Shown: positions 1 through 7,759, counted from the first letter of the stretch. The stretch: DNA of 10,967 bases from Nitrospinota bacterium (GCA_016200365.1 JACQEW010000096.1:1-10967), one strand, 5' to 3'. The notes: a model not told the origin generated them from the letters alone. Made by a program: numbers and translations.

Positions 1-322
<322 letters not shown>

Positions 323-1489
323 TTACAGTCCTGCTGCCTTTCTTAATTCTGCAGCCTTGTTGGTTTTCTCCCATGTAAACTCCGGCAGCTCCCGGCCAAA
401 ATGACCATAAGCTGCAGTCTTTCTGTAAATCGGTCTTCTTAAATCCAGGTTCTTAATAATCTTAGCCGGTCTTAAATCGAAAAACTCCTTCACCAGCTTC
501 TTTATCTTTTCGAGCGGGATTTTTTCGGTTTTGAACGGGTCGATCATAATTGATACAGGCTCGGCAACACCTATGGCATAAGCTATTTGAACCTCGCATT
601 TTTCGGTTACACCCGAGGCTACCAGATTCTTGGCAATATATCTTGCCATATACGATGCCGACCTGTCCACCTTTGATGGGTCTTTTCCAGAAAAGGCGCC
701 TCCGCCGTGGCTTCCCACCCCTCCGTAGGTGTCAACTATTATCTTTCTGCCTGTGAGCCCGCAATCCCCCATTGGTCCGCCGACAACAAACCTTCCGGTA
801 GGATTTACATGGTAGGTAATTTTATCCTCGTTTAACAGGGCAGGCGGTATAACAGGTTTTATGACCTTCTCTATCATATCCTCTTTTATCTCCCGCAAGG
901 TTACATCAGGACTGTGCTGGGTTGAGATAACCACTGTATCCACCCTGACAGGCTTTCCATCGGCATACTCTACGGTAACCTGTGATTTTCCGTCGGGTCT
1001 TAAATAAGGAACGATGTCTTTCTTCCTCACCTCCGCCAGCTTCATGGTTAATTTATGCGCCAGCGATATCGGCATGGGCATCATCTCCGGTGTTTCATTT
1101 GTGGCATATCCGAACATAAGCCCCTGGTCGCCCGCCCCCTGCTCCTCTTCCTTACCCCTGTCAACTCCCATAGCAATATCAGGGGACTGCTCCTTTATGG
1201 AGGTAATTACCGAGCATGTCTCATAATCAAATCCATACTTTGCCCTGGTATAGCCGATGTCTTTTATGACCTCCCTCGCAATCTTAGGAATATCCACATA
1301 AGCCTTTGTAGTGATCTCGCCTGCAACGAATACCAATCCTGTCGTAACCAATGTCTCGCAAGCCACCCTCCCATAAGGGTCTTCTACATAAATCGCATCG
1401 AGAACAGAATCTGAAATCTGGTCGGCTATTTTATCGGGATGCCCTTCTGTTACCGATTCAGAAGTAAAAAAGTAATTTTTCCTTCCCAT
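323..1489 (-). CDS. metK: S-adenosylmethionine synthase (methionine adenosyltransferase)
   Basis: Cytosolic enzyme making SAM from methionine and ATP with release of phosphate and pyrophosphate. The 388-residue length is normal for the family. Visible signatures are the N-terminal [12 protein letters not shown] (residues 16-27, catalytic His17), [12 protein letters not shown] (118-129), and the glycine-rich loop [16 protein letters not shown] (262-277), all hallmarks of MetK. The ATG start at 1487-1489 is supported by a strong Shine-Dalgarno (AGGGAGG, 1494-1500), unlike most genes in this window. It lies between ptsI and ahcY on the same strand. I see no SAM riboswitch in its 98-nt leader, which is largely taken up by a repeat hairpin. 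No defect is seen. Confidence 0.98.
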   Translation of the reverse strand: MGRKNYFFTSESVTEGHPDKIADQISDSVLDAIYVEDPYGRVACETLVTTGLVFVAGEITTKAYVDIPKIAREVIKDIGYTRAKYGFDYETCSVITSIKEQSPDIAMGVDRGKEEEQGAGDQGLMFGYATNETPEMMPMPISLAHKLTMKLAEVRKKDIVPYLRPDGKSQVTVEYADGKPVRVDTVVISTQHSPDVTLREIKEDMIEKVIKPVIPPALLNEDKITYHVNPTGRFVVGGPMGDCGLTGRKIIVDTYGGVGSHGGGAFSGKDPSKVDRSASYMARYIAKNLVASGVTEKCEVQIAYAIGVAEPVSIMIDPFKTEKIPLEKIKKLVKEFFDLRPAKIIKNLDLRRPIYRKTAAYGHFGRELPEFTWEKTNKAAELRKAAGL

Positions 1490-1493
1490 TAAT

Positions 1494-1500
1494 CCTCCCT
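1494..1500 (-). promoter_or_regulatory. Shine-Dalgarno of metK
   Basis: The minus strand reads AGGGAGG followed by ATTA and the metK ATG. With hpf, this is one of only two strong ribosome binding sites in the window. It fixes the metK start. Confidence 0.8.
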
Positions 1501-1507
1501 AAAAAAT

Positions 1508-1587
1508 GAATTTGGGATTTATGATTTGAGATTTTAGATTTAAATTCAAATCGTAAATCGTAAATTGTAAATTGTAAATTCTAAATA
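1508..1587. repeat. Inverted-tandem hairpin B (7-nt unit) between ptsI and metK
   Basis: The left arm is five 7-nt units of the form (A/G)ATTTNN at 1509-1543. The right arm is five 7-nt units (TCGTAAA, TCGTAAA, TTGTAAA, TTGTAAA, TTCTAAA) at 1551-1585, reverse complements of GATTTAC-type words. The right arm ends at the ptsI stop codon. The first 12 nt (GAATTTGGGATT, 1508-1519) recur exactly inside queA at 10038-10049. Confidence 0.85.
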
Positions 1588-3393
1588 TTATACATACTGC
1601 TCCGCTATTACCTCCTCCTTTCTGTTTAAAAATGCTGATCTATTCACATCATGCCCCTCTATATCCTCAGGATATATTTTAGGTATCTCCTCGCTTAAAT
1701 ATCTTTTTATCTCGTCTATTGACCTCAGACTCAATACCTCGTCTGCTATTCTTACCGCATCTTTATACAATATCTGTCTGATAAATTTTTTGATCTTCGG
1801 GATAGAATGGGGGTCCATGCTTATTGATTCTATATTCCCCATACCTAAAAGAAGCAGGGTATGGACAGGGTCGCCGCCCATCATTCCGCAGATGCTTACA
1901 GGCACCCCTTTTTTCCCGGCGGAGGATATGATGCCTTTAAGAATTCTTAAAACAGAGGGGTGAAGCGGCTGGTATAGATAGGCAACCTGCTCGTTTATCC
2001 TGTCAATCGCCAGTGTATACTGAATCAGGTCGTTGGTTCCTATGCTGAAAAAATCCGCCTCGTCGGACAGCAAATCTACGATTACCGATGCAGACGGGGT
2101 TTCTATCATCGCCCCTACCTCTATCTCATGGTCAAATGGGATACCCTTTAATTTAAGCTCATCCTTTACCTCCTGCAATACCCGATTCGCCTCTTTCAAC
2201 TCGTCAATACCTGAAATCATGGGATACATGAGCTTTAATCTTCCATAGTGGCTTGCCCTCAAGATGCCCCTCAACTGTGTCTTGAATATATCTATCCTGT
2301 TCAGACACAGCCTTATGCCTCTTAAACCCAGGGCAGGATTGCCCTCGCCATCGGATTTGGTTTCGGATATGAATTTATCCCCGCCGAGGTCTAATGTCCT
2401 TATAATTGAATAGCCGCTCTTCATCCGGGTCGCCACCTTTTTGTAATCGAGGAAATGCTCCTCCTCTCCAGGCAGGCTGTCCTTGTTAATATAAAGATAT
2501 TCCGTTCTGTAAAGCCCTATCCCTTCGGCGCCGTATCTTATTGCCAGATCAACCTCATCGGAATACTCTATATTCGACAGAAGCCTTACCCTTTGCCCGT
2601 CTTTTGTAACAGCCTGCAGGTCTCTTGTCTTTAACATCTCTTTCTCATAATATTTGAACCTCTGCTGTTTTTTTAAGAAAATTTGAAATGTCTCATTATC
2701 AGGACTAAGTATGACCGAGCCGTCAATTCCATCTACGATAATCGAATCTCCGTTCTTCGCCCTTTCCGTTATATTTTTCAGTCCTACTACGGCAGGGATC
2801 TCGAAGGCGGAAGCCATAATCCCTGTATGGGATGTCTTCCCGCCTGCATCAGTAGCAAAACCGAGCACCTTCTCCCTTTTCATCTGAATGGTGTCGGAAG
2901 GGGTTAAATCGTGGGCTATTATTATCACGGGCTCTTCCAAATCTGCGAGGCTTTCCTCATGGTGTCCTATCATATTTCTCAAAACCCTGTATATCACCTG
3001 TTCTATATCCTTTTTCCTGCTGCTGATGTATTCATCGCTTATGCGCTCGAATTTTTTTAAAAAACCCTCCATTGACTCCTTTAACGCCCACTCTGCATTC
3101 ACCTTCTGCTCCCGTATAATGCTTATGGTGTTTTCCGACAGGGTCGCATCCTTCAGCATCATTATATGGGCATCCAGCATATAAAGATGCTTTGAGCCTA
3201 TATCCTTTTTCGCCTTTTCCCTTATCTCCTTCAACTGTGCCTTAGATTTAGACAGGGCTTCTTTGAATCTCTGTATCTCATCTTCAATGTGGGAATCCTG
3301 TATGCTGTGACGCAGTATGCAGGGCTTTGTCCTGTCAAGGATGTAGACCCTTCCTATCGCTATCCCCGGCGATAATGTAGAATCTTCTTTCAT
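1588..3393 (-). CDS. ptsI: PTS enzyme I (phosphoenolpyruvate-protein phosphotransferase)
   Basis: Cytosolic first component of the PEP phosphotransferase relay. It autophosphorylates from PEP and passes phosphate to HPr or an NPr-like protein. The order is an N-terminal HPr-binding helical domain, a phospho-histidine domain with GGKTSHTGIMA, and a PEP-binding TIM barrel with EGIGLYRTEYLY, IRTLDLGGDK, FFSIGTNDLIQYTLA and SICGMMGGDP. I chose the ATG at 3391-3393 (601 residues): it puts the active histidine at 189 and the catalytic cysteine at 502, the same numbers as E. coli EI. An in-frame GTG at 3415-3417 would add 8 residues encoded by the adjacent repeat. There is no GAF domain, so this is PtsI-like rather than PtsP. 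No clear Shine-Dalgarno precedes the ATG. It follows ptsN with no ptsH between them. Confidence 0.95.
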   Translation of the reverse strand: MKEDSTLSPGIAIGRVYILDRTKPCILRHSIQDSHIEDEIQRFKEALSKSKAQLKEIREKAKKDIGSKHLYMLDAHIMMLKDATLSENTISIIREQKVNAEWALKESMEGFLKKFERISDEYISSRKKDIEQVIYRVLRNMIGHHEESLADLEEPVIIIAHDLTPSDTIQMKREKVLGFATDAGGKTSHTGIMASAFEIPAVVGLKNITERAKNGDSIIVDGIDGSVILSPDNETFQIFLKKQQRFKYYEKEMLKTRDLQAVTKDGQRVRLLSNIEYSDEVDLAIRYGAEGIGLYRTEYLYINKDSLPGEEEHFLDYKKVATRMKSGYSIIRTLDLGGDKFISETKSDGEGNPALGLRGIRLCLNRIDIFKTQLRGILRASHYGRLKLMYPMISGIDELKEANRVLQEVKDELKLKGIPFDHEIEVGAMIETPSASVIVDLLSDEADFFSIGTNDLIQYTLAIDRINEQVAYLYQPLHPSVLRILKGIISSAGKKGVPVSICGMMGGDPVHTLLLLGMGNIESISMDPHSIPKIKKFIRQILYKDAVRIADEVLSLRSIDEIKRYLSEEIPKIYPEDIEGHDVNRSAFLNRKEEVIAEQYV

Positions 3394-3410
3394 TTTTTTA
3401 AGAAAAAGGT

Positions 3411-3553
3411 AAACCACAGAGACACGGAGACACAGAGAGAGAAAAAAAGATTAAAAAAGAGGCAAGATGCAAGAGGCAAGAAAAAAATCTTGCTTCTGGC
3501 TTCTTACTTCTTGCTTCTTGTTTTTCTCTGTGCCTATGTGTCTCTGTGGTTAA
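3411..3553. repeat. Nested inverted-tandem hairpin C between ptsN and ptsI
   Basis: There are two hairpins, one inside the other. The outer arms use an 8-nt word (CACAGAGA): 3411-3446 and 3521-3553, with AACCACAGAGACAC at 3412-3425 exactly complementary to 3538-3551. The inner arms use the 7-nt word GGCAAGA/GCAAGAG (about 3457-3482) and its complement CTTGCTTCTTG (about 3488-3520). The element fills most of the 173-nt gap and ends 14 nt short of the ptsN stop codon. Confidence 0.88.
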
Positions 3554-3566
3554 TCATGTTTTTGTT

Positions 3567-4031
3567 CTATATAAGCTTATCATCCTCTCTTGAAATAGCC
3601 TCGTATATCTCCTTTTCGTTTTTTAAATTTAAGAGATCCCTCCGAAAGACAGGGTTCTTCAGCAGTCTGGAAATCCTTGCCAGTGTCTTAAGGTGGACAC
3701 CGGCAGAGCCTTCCGGAGATACCAGCAGAAATATAAAATAAACAGGTTTTTGATCCAGAGAATCAAAATTGACGCCGCCATTCGACAGCCCGAAGGTAGC
3801 CACTATTGTCTCTATTTCACGAGACTTGGCATGAGGGATTGCCACATTTTCCCCTATCCCCGTGCTGCCAAGCTTTTCCCTCTCCATAAGCGAGTCTAAC
3901 AGCTTATCCTTATCCTTTATTTTTCCGTTTTTAATAAGGGGGACAATAAGCTCGGCTATTATATCTTTCTTCGTTTTCGCCTTCAGGTCGGCAATGACAG
4001 AACTTTCGTCTAAAATATCAGTTATTTTCAT
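3567..4031 (-). CDS. ptsN: PTS IIA-type nitrogen regulatory protein (EIIA-Ntr)
   Basis: Cytosolic single-domain phospho-acceptor of the nitrogen PTS. It takes phosphate through an HPr-like carrier from enzyme I and regulates targets by its phosphorylation state. At 154 residues it has the usual family length. The phosphorylated histidine is His67 in GIGENVAIPHAKS, and the second conserved histidine is His113 in GVHLKTLARISRLL. Its position immediately downstream of rpoN and hpf is the classic rpoN-cluster arrangement. The ATG at 4029-4031 is the only start that gives the expected N-terminus (MKITDIL). No Shine-Dalgarno is seen: a repeat arm begins a few bases upstream. The upstream kinase partner ptsI is the next gene, but no HPr gene lies between. 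Confidence 0.95.
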   Translation of the reverse strand: MKITDILDESSVIADLKAKTKKDIIAELIVPLIKNGKIKDKDKLLDSLMEREKLGSTGIGENVAIPHAKSREIETIVATFGLSNGGVNFDSLDQKPVYFIFLLVSPEGSAGVHLKTLARISRLLKNPVFRRDLLNLKNEKEIYEAISREDDKLI

Positions 4032-4037
4032 AAGACA

Positions 4038-4107
4038 GGGTTCAAGGGTTCGAGGATTCGAGGGTTTAAGTGTTTTTCACTTGACCCCTTGACTCCTCGA
4101 CCCCTAA
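4038..4107. repeat. Inverted-tandem hairpin D (8-nt unit) between hpf and ptsN
   Basis: The left arm (4038-4072) reads GGGTTCAA, GGGTTCGA, GGATTCGA, GGGTTTAA, GTG. A short T-rich loop follows. The right arm (4078-4107) reads CAC, TTGACCCC, TTGACTCC, TCGACCCC, TAA. The 8-nt period is clear on both sides. It occupies essentially the whole gap and shares the word TTGACCC with the repeat inside queA. Confidence 0.88.
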
Positions 4108-4110
4108 TAT

Positions 4111-4656
4111 TTATTCCGGCTCGATTAAACCGTAATTACCGTCCTTTCTTTTATATATTACATTAATCTTATCATTCATTGAATTTCTGAAGATGAGAAA
4201 CTCGTAGCCGAGCAGGTCCATCTGCATAGCAGCCTCTTCGGTAGGCATCGGCTTATAGGCAAAATTTCTGGTCTTTATAATCCTGTGCGGGATATCGGAC
4301 GGCTCCTCTATGCTCTCCCTTGCTATTACATTCATTCTTATATTTACATCCTTTTCGTGCTGCTTGCTTTTTACCGCCCATATCCTCTCTTTATGCTTTC
4401 TCACCTGTCTCTCTATCTTATCCATTACCTTATCTATGGAAGAATACATATCCTCTGTCTCTTCCTCACCGTAAATCTTAAAACCATTGACATTGATAGT
4501 TACCTCCGCCTTCTGGCGAAACTTCTCTACTGCAAGTATGACATGGGCGTCAATTGTAGTGTGAATATACTTCTTTACCCTCTGCACCTTTTCCTCGGCG
4601 TATTTTTTCAGAGCATCCGTCATTTCGATATTTCTTCCCGTTACTGTAATCTGCAT
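4111..4656 (-). CDS. hpf: Long-form ribosome hibernation promoting factor
   Basis: Ribosome-associated protein that binds the 30S decoding region and promotes 100S dimer formation in slow growth. Residues 1-100 form the YfiA/HPF domain (starts MQITVTGRNIEMTDALKKYAEEKV). A variable linker follows, then the C-terminal dimerisation domain from about residue 125 (RIIKTRNFAYKPMPTEEAAMQMDLLGYEFLIFRN and on). At 181 residues it is the long form found in most phyla, not the short enterobacterial version. The start is set by a strong Shine-Dalgarno TAAGGAGG six bases upstream. It lies between rpoN and ptsN, the standard location for hpf genes in sigma-54 clusters. No anomaly is seen. Confidence 0.96.
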   Translation of the reverse strand: MQITVTGRNIEMTDALKKYAEEKVQRVKKYIHTTIDAHVILAVEKFRQKAEVTINVNGFKIYGEEETEDMYSSIDKVMDKIERQVRKHKERIWAVKSKQHEKDVNIRMNVIARESIEEPSDIPHRIIKTRNFAYKPMPTEEAAMQMDLLGYEFLIFRNSMNDKINVIYKRKDGNYGLIEPE

Positions 4657-4662
4657 TGCTAT

Positions 4663-4670
4663 CCTCCTTA
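4663..4670 (-). promoter_or_regulatory. Shine-Dalgarno of hpf
   Basis: TAAGGAGG on the minus strand, six bases before the hpf ATG: a near-ideal site. It shows that this organism does use canonical Shine-Dalgarno sequences, which makes their absence at several repeat-flanked genes notable. Confidence 0.88.
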
Positions 4671-4671
4671 A

Positions 4672-4756
4672 ACACAGATTACACAGATTCTAAAAATGAT
4701 TACACAGATTTCTTTAGTTTTAATCTGTGTAATCTGCCTTTTAAATCTGTGTAATC
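4672..4756. repeat. Inverted-tandem hairpin E (9-nt unit) between rpoN and hpf
   Basis: The left arm (about 4672-4711) repeats ACACAGATT. The right arm (about 4722-4756) repeats its complement AATCTGTGT. GATTACACAGATT occurs on the left (4698-4710), and its reverse complement occurs on the right, at the distal end of the arm. The element begins directly upstream of the hpf Shine-Dalgarno and stops just short of the rpoN stop codon. Confidence 0.87.
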
Positions 4757-4760
4757 AAAA

Positions 4761-6188
4761 TTAATATTCGAATCTCCTTTTCCTCTTGCTTCCAGAAGAA
4801 ATCTTTAACTCCTTTCTATATTTTGTTACAGTCCGTCTCGCTATGTTTACTCCCTTACCGATAAGAAGCTCAACAATCTGCTGGTCTGTGAGGGGTTTTC
4901 TGACATCTTCTACGGATACAGAATCCCGTATCATTTCTTTGACCCTTATTGATGACATTACATCCCCGCTTGACGAGCTTATACCGCTGTGGAAGAAAAA
5001 TTTCAGCTCGAACATTCCCTGGGGTGTATACATATATTTATTTGTCGTAACCCTGCTTACAGTTGACTCGTGCATGCCTATATCATCAGCTACCTCTTTG
5101 AGCACGAGGGGTCTTAAATTGGCAAGCCCGTTGTCAAGGAATTCCCTCTGAAATTTAATAATACTTTTTGCCACCTTATAAATAGTCTGTCTCCTCTGCT
5201 CTATGCTTTTTATAAACCATAAGGCGGATTTGAATTTATCTTTAATGTATTCTTTCGCTTCATTTTTATTTTTACTATGTAATATATCATGGTAACAGTG
5301 GCTTACCCTGAGTCTTGGTATCCCCTCGTCATTGAGCAGCACATGGTAACCATCCGCTGTTTTAACCACGATTACATCGGGAGTCGTATACTGGATTTCG
5401 GCAGGATTGAACCTGTTGCCGGGCTCTGGATTCAATTCCCGTATAATCTTTACCGCTTCCACAAGGTCGTTTATAGGCACATTTATTTCTTTGGCTATTT
5501 TTTGAAGATTTTTGTCTTCAAGAACATCTATGTATTTCTCGATAAGCGATGCGGCTAATGAGCTAATCGGACCTTTATTCTTTATCTGAAGAAGCAGACA
5601 CTCTTTAAGGTCTCTCGCACCGACTCCAGGAGGGTCAAAGGACTGGATGAGCTCCAGAGACTTTTCAACATTCTCTACAGACGACTCTGTAACCTGTGCA
5701 ATTTCATCGAGAGATGTCCTTAGATAGCCGTCATCATCTATATTGCCGATGATAATTGTGCCTATATATCTGTCCCCATCATCCTCTGCGGATAGGGTAA
5801 GCTGCCATGCGAGATGCTCCCTCAAAGATGTCCCTTGCCTGATTGTATTTTCAAGGGAAGGATGTTCGGGTGCATAACCTCCGGGAGGGAGGGTGGAATA
5901 ATAGTTTTCCTGGAAATAGGTGTCCCAATCAACATCTGCCGGATTTTCATCTTTTGTATCTGCAGGAGATTCAATATCTGCAGATTCCGCAGAGCCGTTA
6001 TTATCCGTATCCGTTTCCTTTTCCTGAACAAGCTCTTCTTCCAGAAAGGGATTTTCCAGCATCTCCTGGGTGATAAGGCTGACGAGCTCCATTCTGGCAA
6101 GAGGCAGGAGTTTTATAGCCTGCTGAAGCATGGGGGTCATCACCAGCTTGTGACTTTGTCTTAATGTTAATTTCACTTCATTTGCCAT
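4761..6188 (-). CDS. rpoN: RNA polymerase sigma-54 factor
   Basis: Alternative sigma factor directing RNA polymerase to -24/-12 promoters, which open only with an AAA+ enhancer-binding activator. At 475 residues it has normal length. The glutamine/leucine-rich activator-interacting region I is at the N-terminus (LTLRQSHKLVMTPMLQQAIK). An acidic region II follows at about residues 50-95. The core-binding domain comes next, then the helix-turn-helix segment near 361-382 (LVLKEVADDIGMHESTVSRV) and the RpoN box ARRTVTKYR at 450-458, which reads the -24 element. The protein therefore looks complete. It sits after lptB and before hpf and ptsN, the common arrangement. A sigma-54 promoter upstream of lptC (8376-8390) suggests it drives its own operon. 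The Shine-Dalgarno is weak (AGG about 8 nt upstream). Confidence 0.98.
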   Translation of the reverse strand: MANEVKLTLRQSHKLVMTPMLQQAIKLLPLARMELVSLITQEMLENPFLEEELVQEKETDTDNNGSAESADIESPADTKDENPADVDWDTYFQENYYSTLPPGGYAPEHPSLENTIRQGTSLREHLAWQLTLSAEDDGDRYIGTIIIGNIDDDGYLRTSLDEIAQVTESSVENVEKSLELIQSFDPPGVGARDLKECLLLQIKNKGPISSLAASLIEKYIDVLEDKNLQKIAKEINVPINDLVEAVKIIRELNPEPGNRFNPAEIQYTTPDVIVVKTADGYHVLLNDEGIPRLRVSHCYHDILHSKNKNEAKEYIKDKFKSALWFIKSIEQRRQTIYKVAKSIIKFQREFLDNGLANLRPLVLKEVADDIGMHESTVSRVTTNKYMYTPQGMFELKFFFHSGISSSSGDVMSSIRVKEMIRDSVSVEDVRKPLTDQQIVELLIGKGVNIARRTVTKYRKELKISSGSKRKRRFEY

Positions 6189-6198
6189 AAAAGAACCT

Positions 6199-6310
6199 AA
6201 TAGAACGCAGATTACGCAGATTTAACGGATTCACACAGATTTTTAAAGAATTAGAAAATTATTACTTTTTATCTGTGAAAATCCGTATCATCCGTGTCAT
6301 CCGTGTTCTA
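6199..6310. repeat. Inverted-tandem hairpin F (9-nt unit) between lptB and rpoN
   Basis: The left arm (about 6199-6244) has ACGCAGATT, ACGCAGATT, TAACGGATT, CACACAGATT. The right arm (about 6268-6310) has the complements ATCTGTGAAA, ATCCGTATC, ATCCGTGTC, ATCCGTGTTC. The outer ends TAGAAC and GTTCTA pair. The word family (ACACAGATT/ACACGGAT) is shared with hairpin E. Confidence 0.83.
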
Positions 6311-6320
6311 TGTCAAAATT

Positions 6321-7046
6321 CTATATGGTAAAGTTTTCTCCCAGATAAAACTTCCTTGCCTTTTCGCTCTTTGCTATCTCACCGGGACTTCCGCTGTCAA
6401 TAATCTCCCCTTCATTTATGATATACGCCCTGTCTGTAATCTCCAGGGTCTCCTTTACATTGTGGTCGGTTATTAATATACCGATACCCTTTTTTTTCTT
6501 CAACTGCAATATGATATTTTGTATGTCAATTACAGCAATCGGGTCTATGCCTGCAAAAGGCTCGTCTAAAAGGATAAAGGACGGAGAAGTGCACAGGGTT
6601 CGGCAAATCTCCACCCTCCTCCTCTCGCCGCCCGAAAGGGCATAAGCCTTTGTATCCTTAACATGGACTATATTCAACTCCTCCATAAGCATCTCAGCCC
6701 TTCTTTTCCTCTCCCTCCTTGCCATTGTCATGGTTTCCAGAATCGCCAGAATATTCTCCTCCACTGTCAGCTTCCGAAAAACCGACGATTCTTGAGGCAG
6801 ATACCCTATCCCCAGCCTTGCCCTTTGATACATTGGAAGACGGGTAATCTCTCTCTCGCTTAAAAATACATTTCCGCTCTCCGGTCTTGTCAAGCCCACT
6901 ACCATGTAAAAGGTTGTCGTCTTTCCCGCGCCGTTCGGACCTAACAGCCCTATAACCTCACCTTCTTTAATCTCGATATTTACCTTATTTACTACCTTCC
7001 TCTCCTTAAATGTCTTTAGCAATTCTACGGTTTTTAATATCTGCAT
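6321..7046 (-). CDS. lptB: LPS export ABC transporter ATP-binding protein
   Basis: Cytoplasmic ATPase of the LptB2FG complex that extracts lipopolysaccharide from the inner membrane onto the LptC-LptA bridge. Motifs are Walker A GPNGAGKT (36-43), Q-loop in [17 protein letters not shown] (Gln85), ABC signature LSGGE (137-141), Walker B ILLDEP (158-163, catalytic Glu162) and H-loop His195. The ATG at 7044-7046 gives 241 residues, the same length as E. coli LptB. An in-frame TTG at 7113-7115 would add 23 hydrophobic, cysteine-containing residues encoded by the upstream repeat, which I reject as the start. No Shine-Dalgarno is visible because a repeat arm starts about 4 nt upstream. The lptC-lptA-lptB order is standard. 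lptF and lptG are not in the window. Confidence 0.97.
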   Translation of the reverse strand: MQILKTVELLKTFKERKVVNKVNIEIKEGEVIGLLGPNGAGKTTTFYMVVGLTRPESGNVFLSEREITRLPMYQRARLGIGYLPQESSVFRKLTVEENILAILETMTMARRERKRRAEMLMEELNIVHVKDTKAYALSGGERRRVEICRTLCTSPSFILLDEPFAGIDPIAVIDIQNIILQLKKKKGIGILITDHNVKETLEITDRAYIINEGEIIDSGSPGEIAKSEKARKFYLGENFTI

Positions 7047-7050
7047 TTTT

Positions 7051-7199
7051 GAACACGAATTACACGAATATACGAATGGCACGAATAGATTCAAGAGGCA
7101 AGAAGCAAGAAACAAGAAGCAAGAAAAAAAATCTTGTCTCTTGCCTCTGACTTCTTGCTTCTTATCTTCGTGTTAATTCGTCCTTTCGTGTCATTCGTC
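7051..7199. repeat. Nested composite hairpin G between lptA and lptB
   Basis: The outer left arm (7051-7088) has a 9-nt period of ACACGAATT-type units, and the outer right arm (about 7167-7199) has its complement. The inner arms are 7-nt GCAAGAA/GCAAGAG units (about 7092-7127) and CTTGCTTCTTG/CTTGCC units (about 7132-7163). The outer left arm matches that of hairpin I (8448-8488) with about 3 mismatches in 41 nt. The right arm runs into the lptA stop codon at 7198-7200. Confidence 0.88.
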
Positions 7200-7758
7200 A
7201 TTCCTTCCCCTCCCCTGTCTTCTTTTCCTCTGGAAAAAGTGTTACCTCTACCTTTTTCTTCTCATCGCTATGCACCATCATATTCTCGTCTTTTATATAA
7301 TAAATTATTTCGCTGCCCTCTATCAAGTTATCCTTTTCCTTCAACTGGGGGTTCCCCTTGAGAATCAGCTTCTGCTCCTCTTCGTAATATTCAGCCTTCG
7401 ACCCTTTAGCTGTCTTGCCTCCCTTTTCTATTCTAACATTCCCCTCTGCAATTATCTTGATTAATTTTTTCTGCCCCTTATCGCTGTATACATCGAGCTT
7501 ATCGGCATATATCGTCATATCACCTTTTACGGCAATTACATTTTCAAGAAAGGATACAATGTTTTTTTCATTATAGGTCTCCATCCTGTTGGATGTTATT
7601 TTGATTGGAGTCTTTTCATTTTTATTTTCAGCATGGGAACCAGAAGAATATAGAAGCAAGAAGCCAGAAGCAAGAAGCAAGAAAAAAGAAGCAAGAAAAA
7701 ATCTTGCCCCTTGCCTCTTGCCTCTTGCCTCTTGCCTCTTGCCTCTTGCCTTTAACAT
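7198..7758 (-). CDS. lptA: Periplasmic LPS-transport protein LptA (OstA-like)
   Basis: Periplasmic beta-jellyroll protein whose oligomers carry lipopolysaccharide from the inner to the outer membrane. The mature part shows OstA-like repeats: PIKITSNRMETY, NVIAVKGDMTIYADKLDVY, EGNVRIEKGGKTAKGSKAEYY and GNPQLKEKDNLIEGSEIIYY. The 186-residue length is normal. Residues 1-43 form a signal peptide: eight Lys/Arg in residues 1-19, a hydrophobic core at 20-37, and a likely cleavage after SHA (41-43). Unusually, residues 3-36 are encoded by a GCAAGAG tandem inverted repeat of the family that fills gaps in this window. No other in-frame Met precedes the conserved domain. The ATG lies 1 nt after the lptC stop. 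The stop codon falls in the neighbouring repeat arm. Confidence 0.9.
   Translation of the reverse strand: MLKARGKRQEARGKRQGARFFLASFFLLLASGFLLLYSSGSHAENKNEKTPIKITSNRMETYNEKNIVSFLENVIAVKGDMTIYADKLDVYSDKGQKKLIKIIAEGNVRIEKGGKTAKGSKAEYYEEEQKLILKGNPQLKEKDNLIEGSEIIYYIKDENMMVHSDEKKKVEVTLFPEEKKTGEGKE
7652..7750. repeat. Inverted-tandem hairpin H (7-nt unit) inside the lptA signal-peptide coding region
   Basis: The left arm (about 7652-7700) holds GAAGCAA units with some variation. The right arm (about 7702-7750) holds TCTTGCC repeated about seven times. The words are the same as those of the inner arms of hairpins C, G and I. Read on the minus strand it encodes lptA residues 3-36: lysine/arginine-rich from the GGCAAGA side, hydrophobic from the CTTGCTT side. 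Confidence 0.9.
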
Positions 7759-7759
7759 T

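Noticed and set aside
631..652. Sigma-54-like motif TGGCA..TTGC on the plus strand inside metK
   Set aside because: The spacing is one base too long and it is antisense within a conserved coding region.
1490..1587. SAM riboswitch upstream of metK
   Set aside because: The 98-nt leader is almost entirely hairpin B and shows no SAM-aptamer core.
3394..3417. Eight-residue N-terminal extension of enzyme I from a GTG start
   Set aside because: The extension is encoded by repeat DNA, and the ATG at 3391-3393 places the active His and Cys at 189 and 502, as in E. coli EI.
4672..4756. Rho-independent terminator between rpoN and hpf
   Set aside because: The stem is AT-rich, is not followed by a U-run, and lies inside a well-conserved co-oriented cluster. 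A role in RNA processing is as likely.
7074..7090. TGGCACGAAT within hairpins G and I, resembling a -24 element
   Set aside because: No GC follows at the required 10-nt spacing; the resemblance comes from the repeat word.
7047..7115. Longer lptB from a TTG start, adding a hydrophobic N-terminus
   Set aside because: The extra residues come from hairpin G, and a soluble ABC ATPase would not carry them. The ATG at 7044-7046 gives the family-typical 241 residues.
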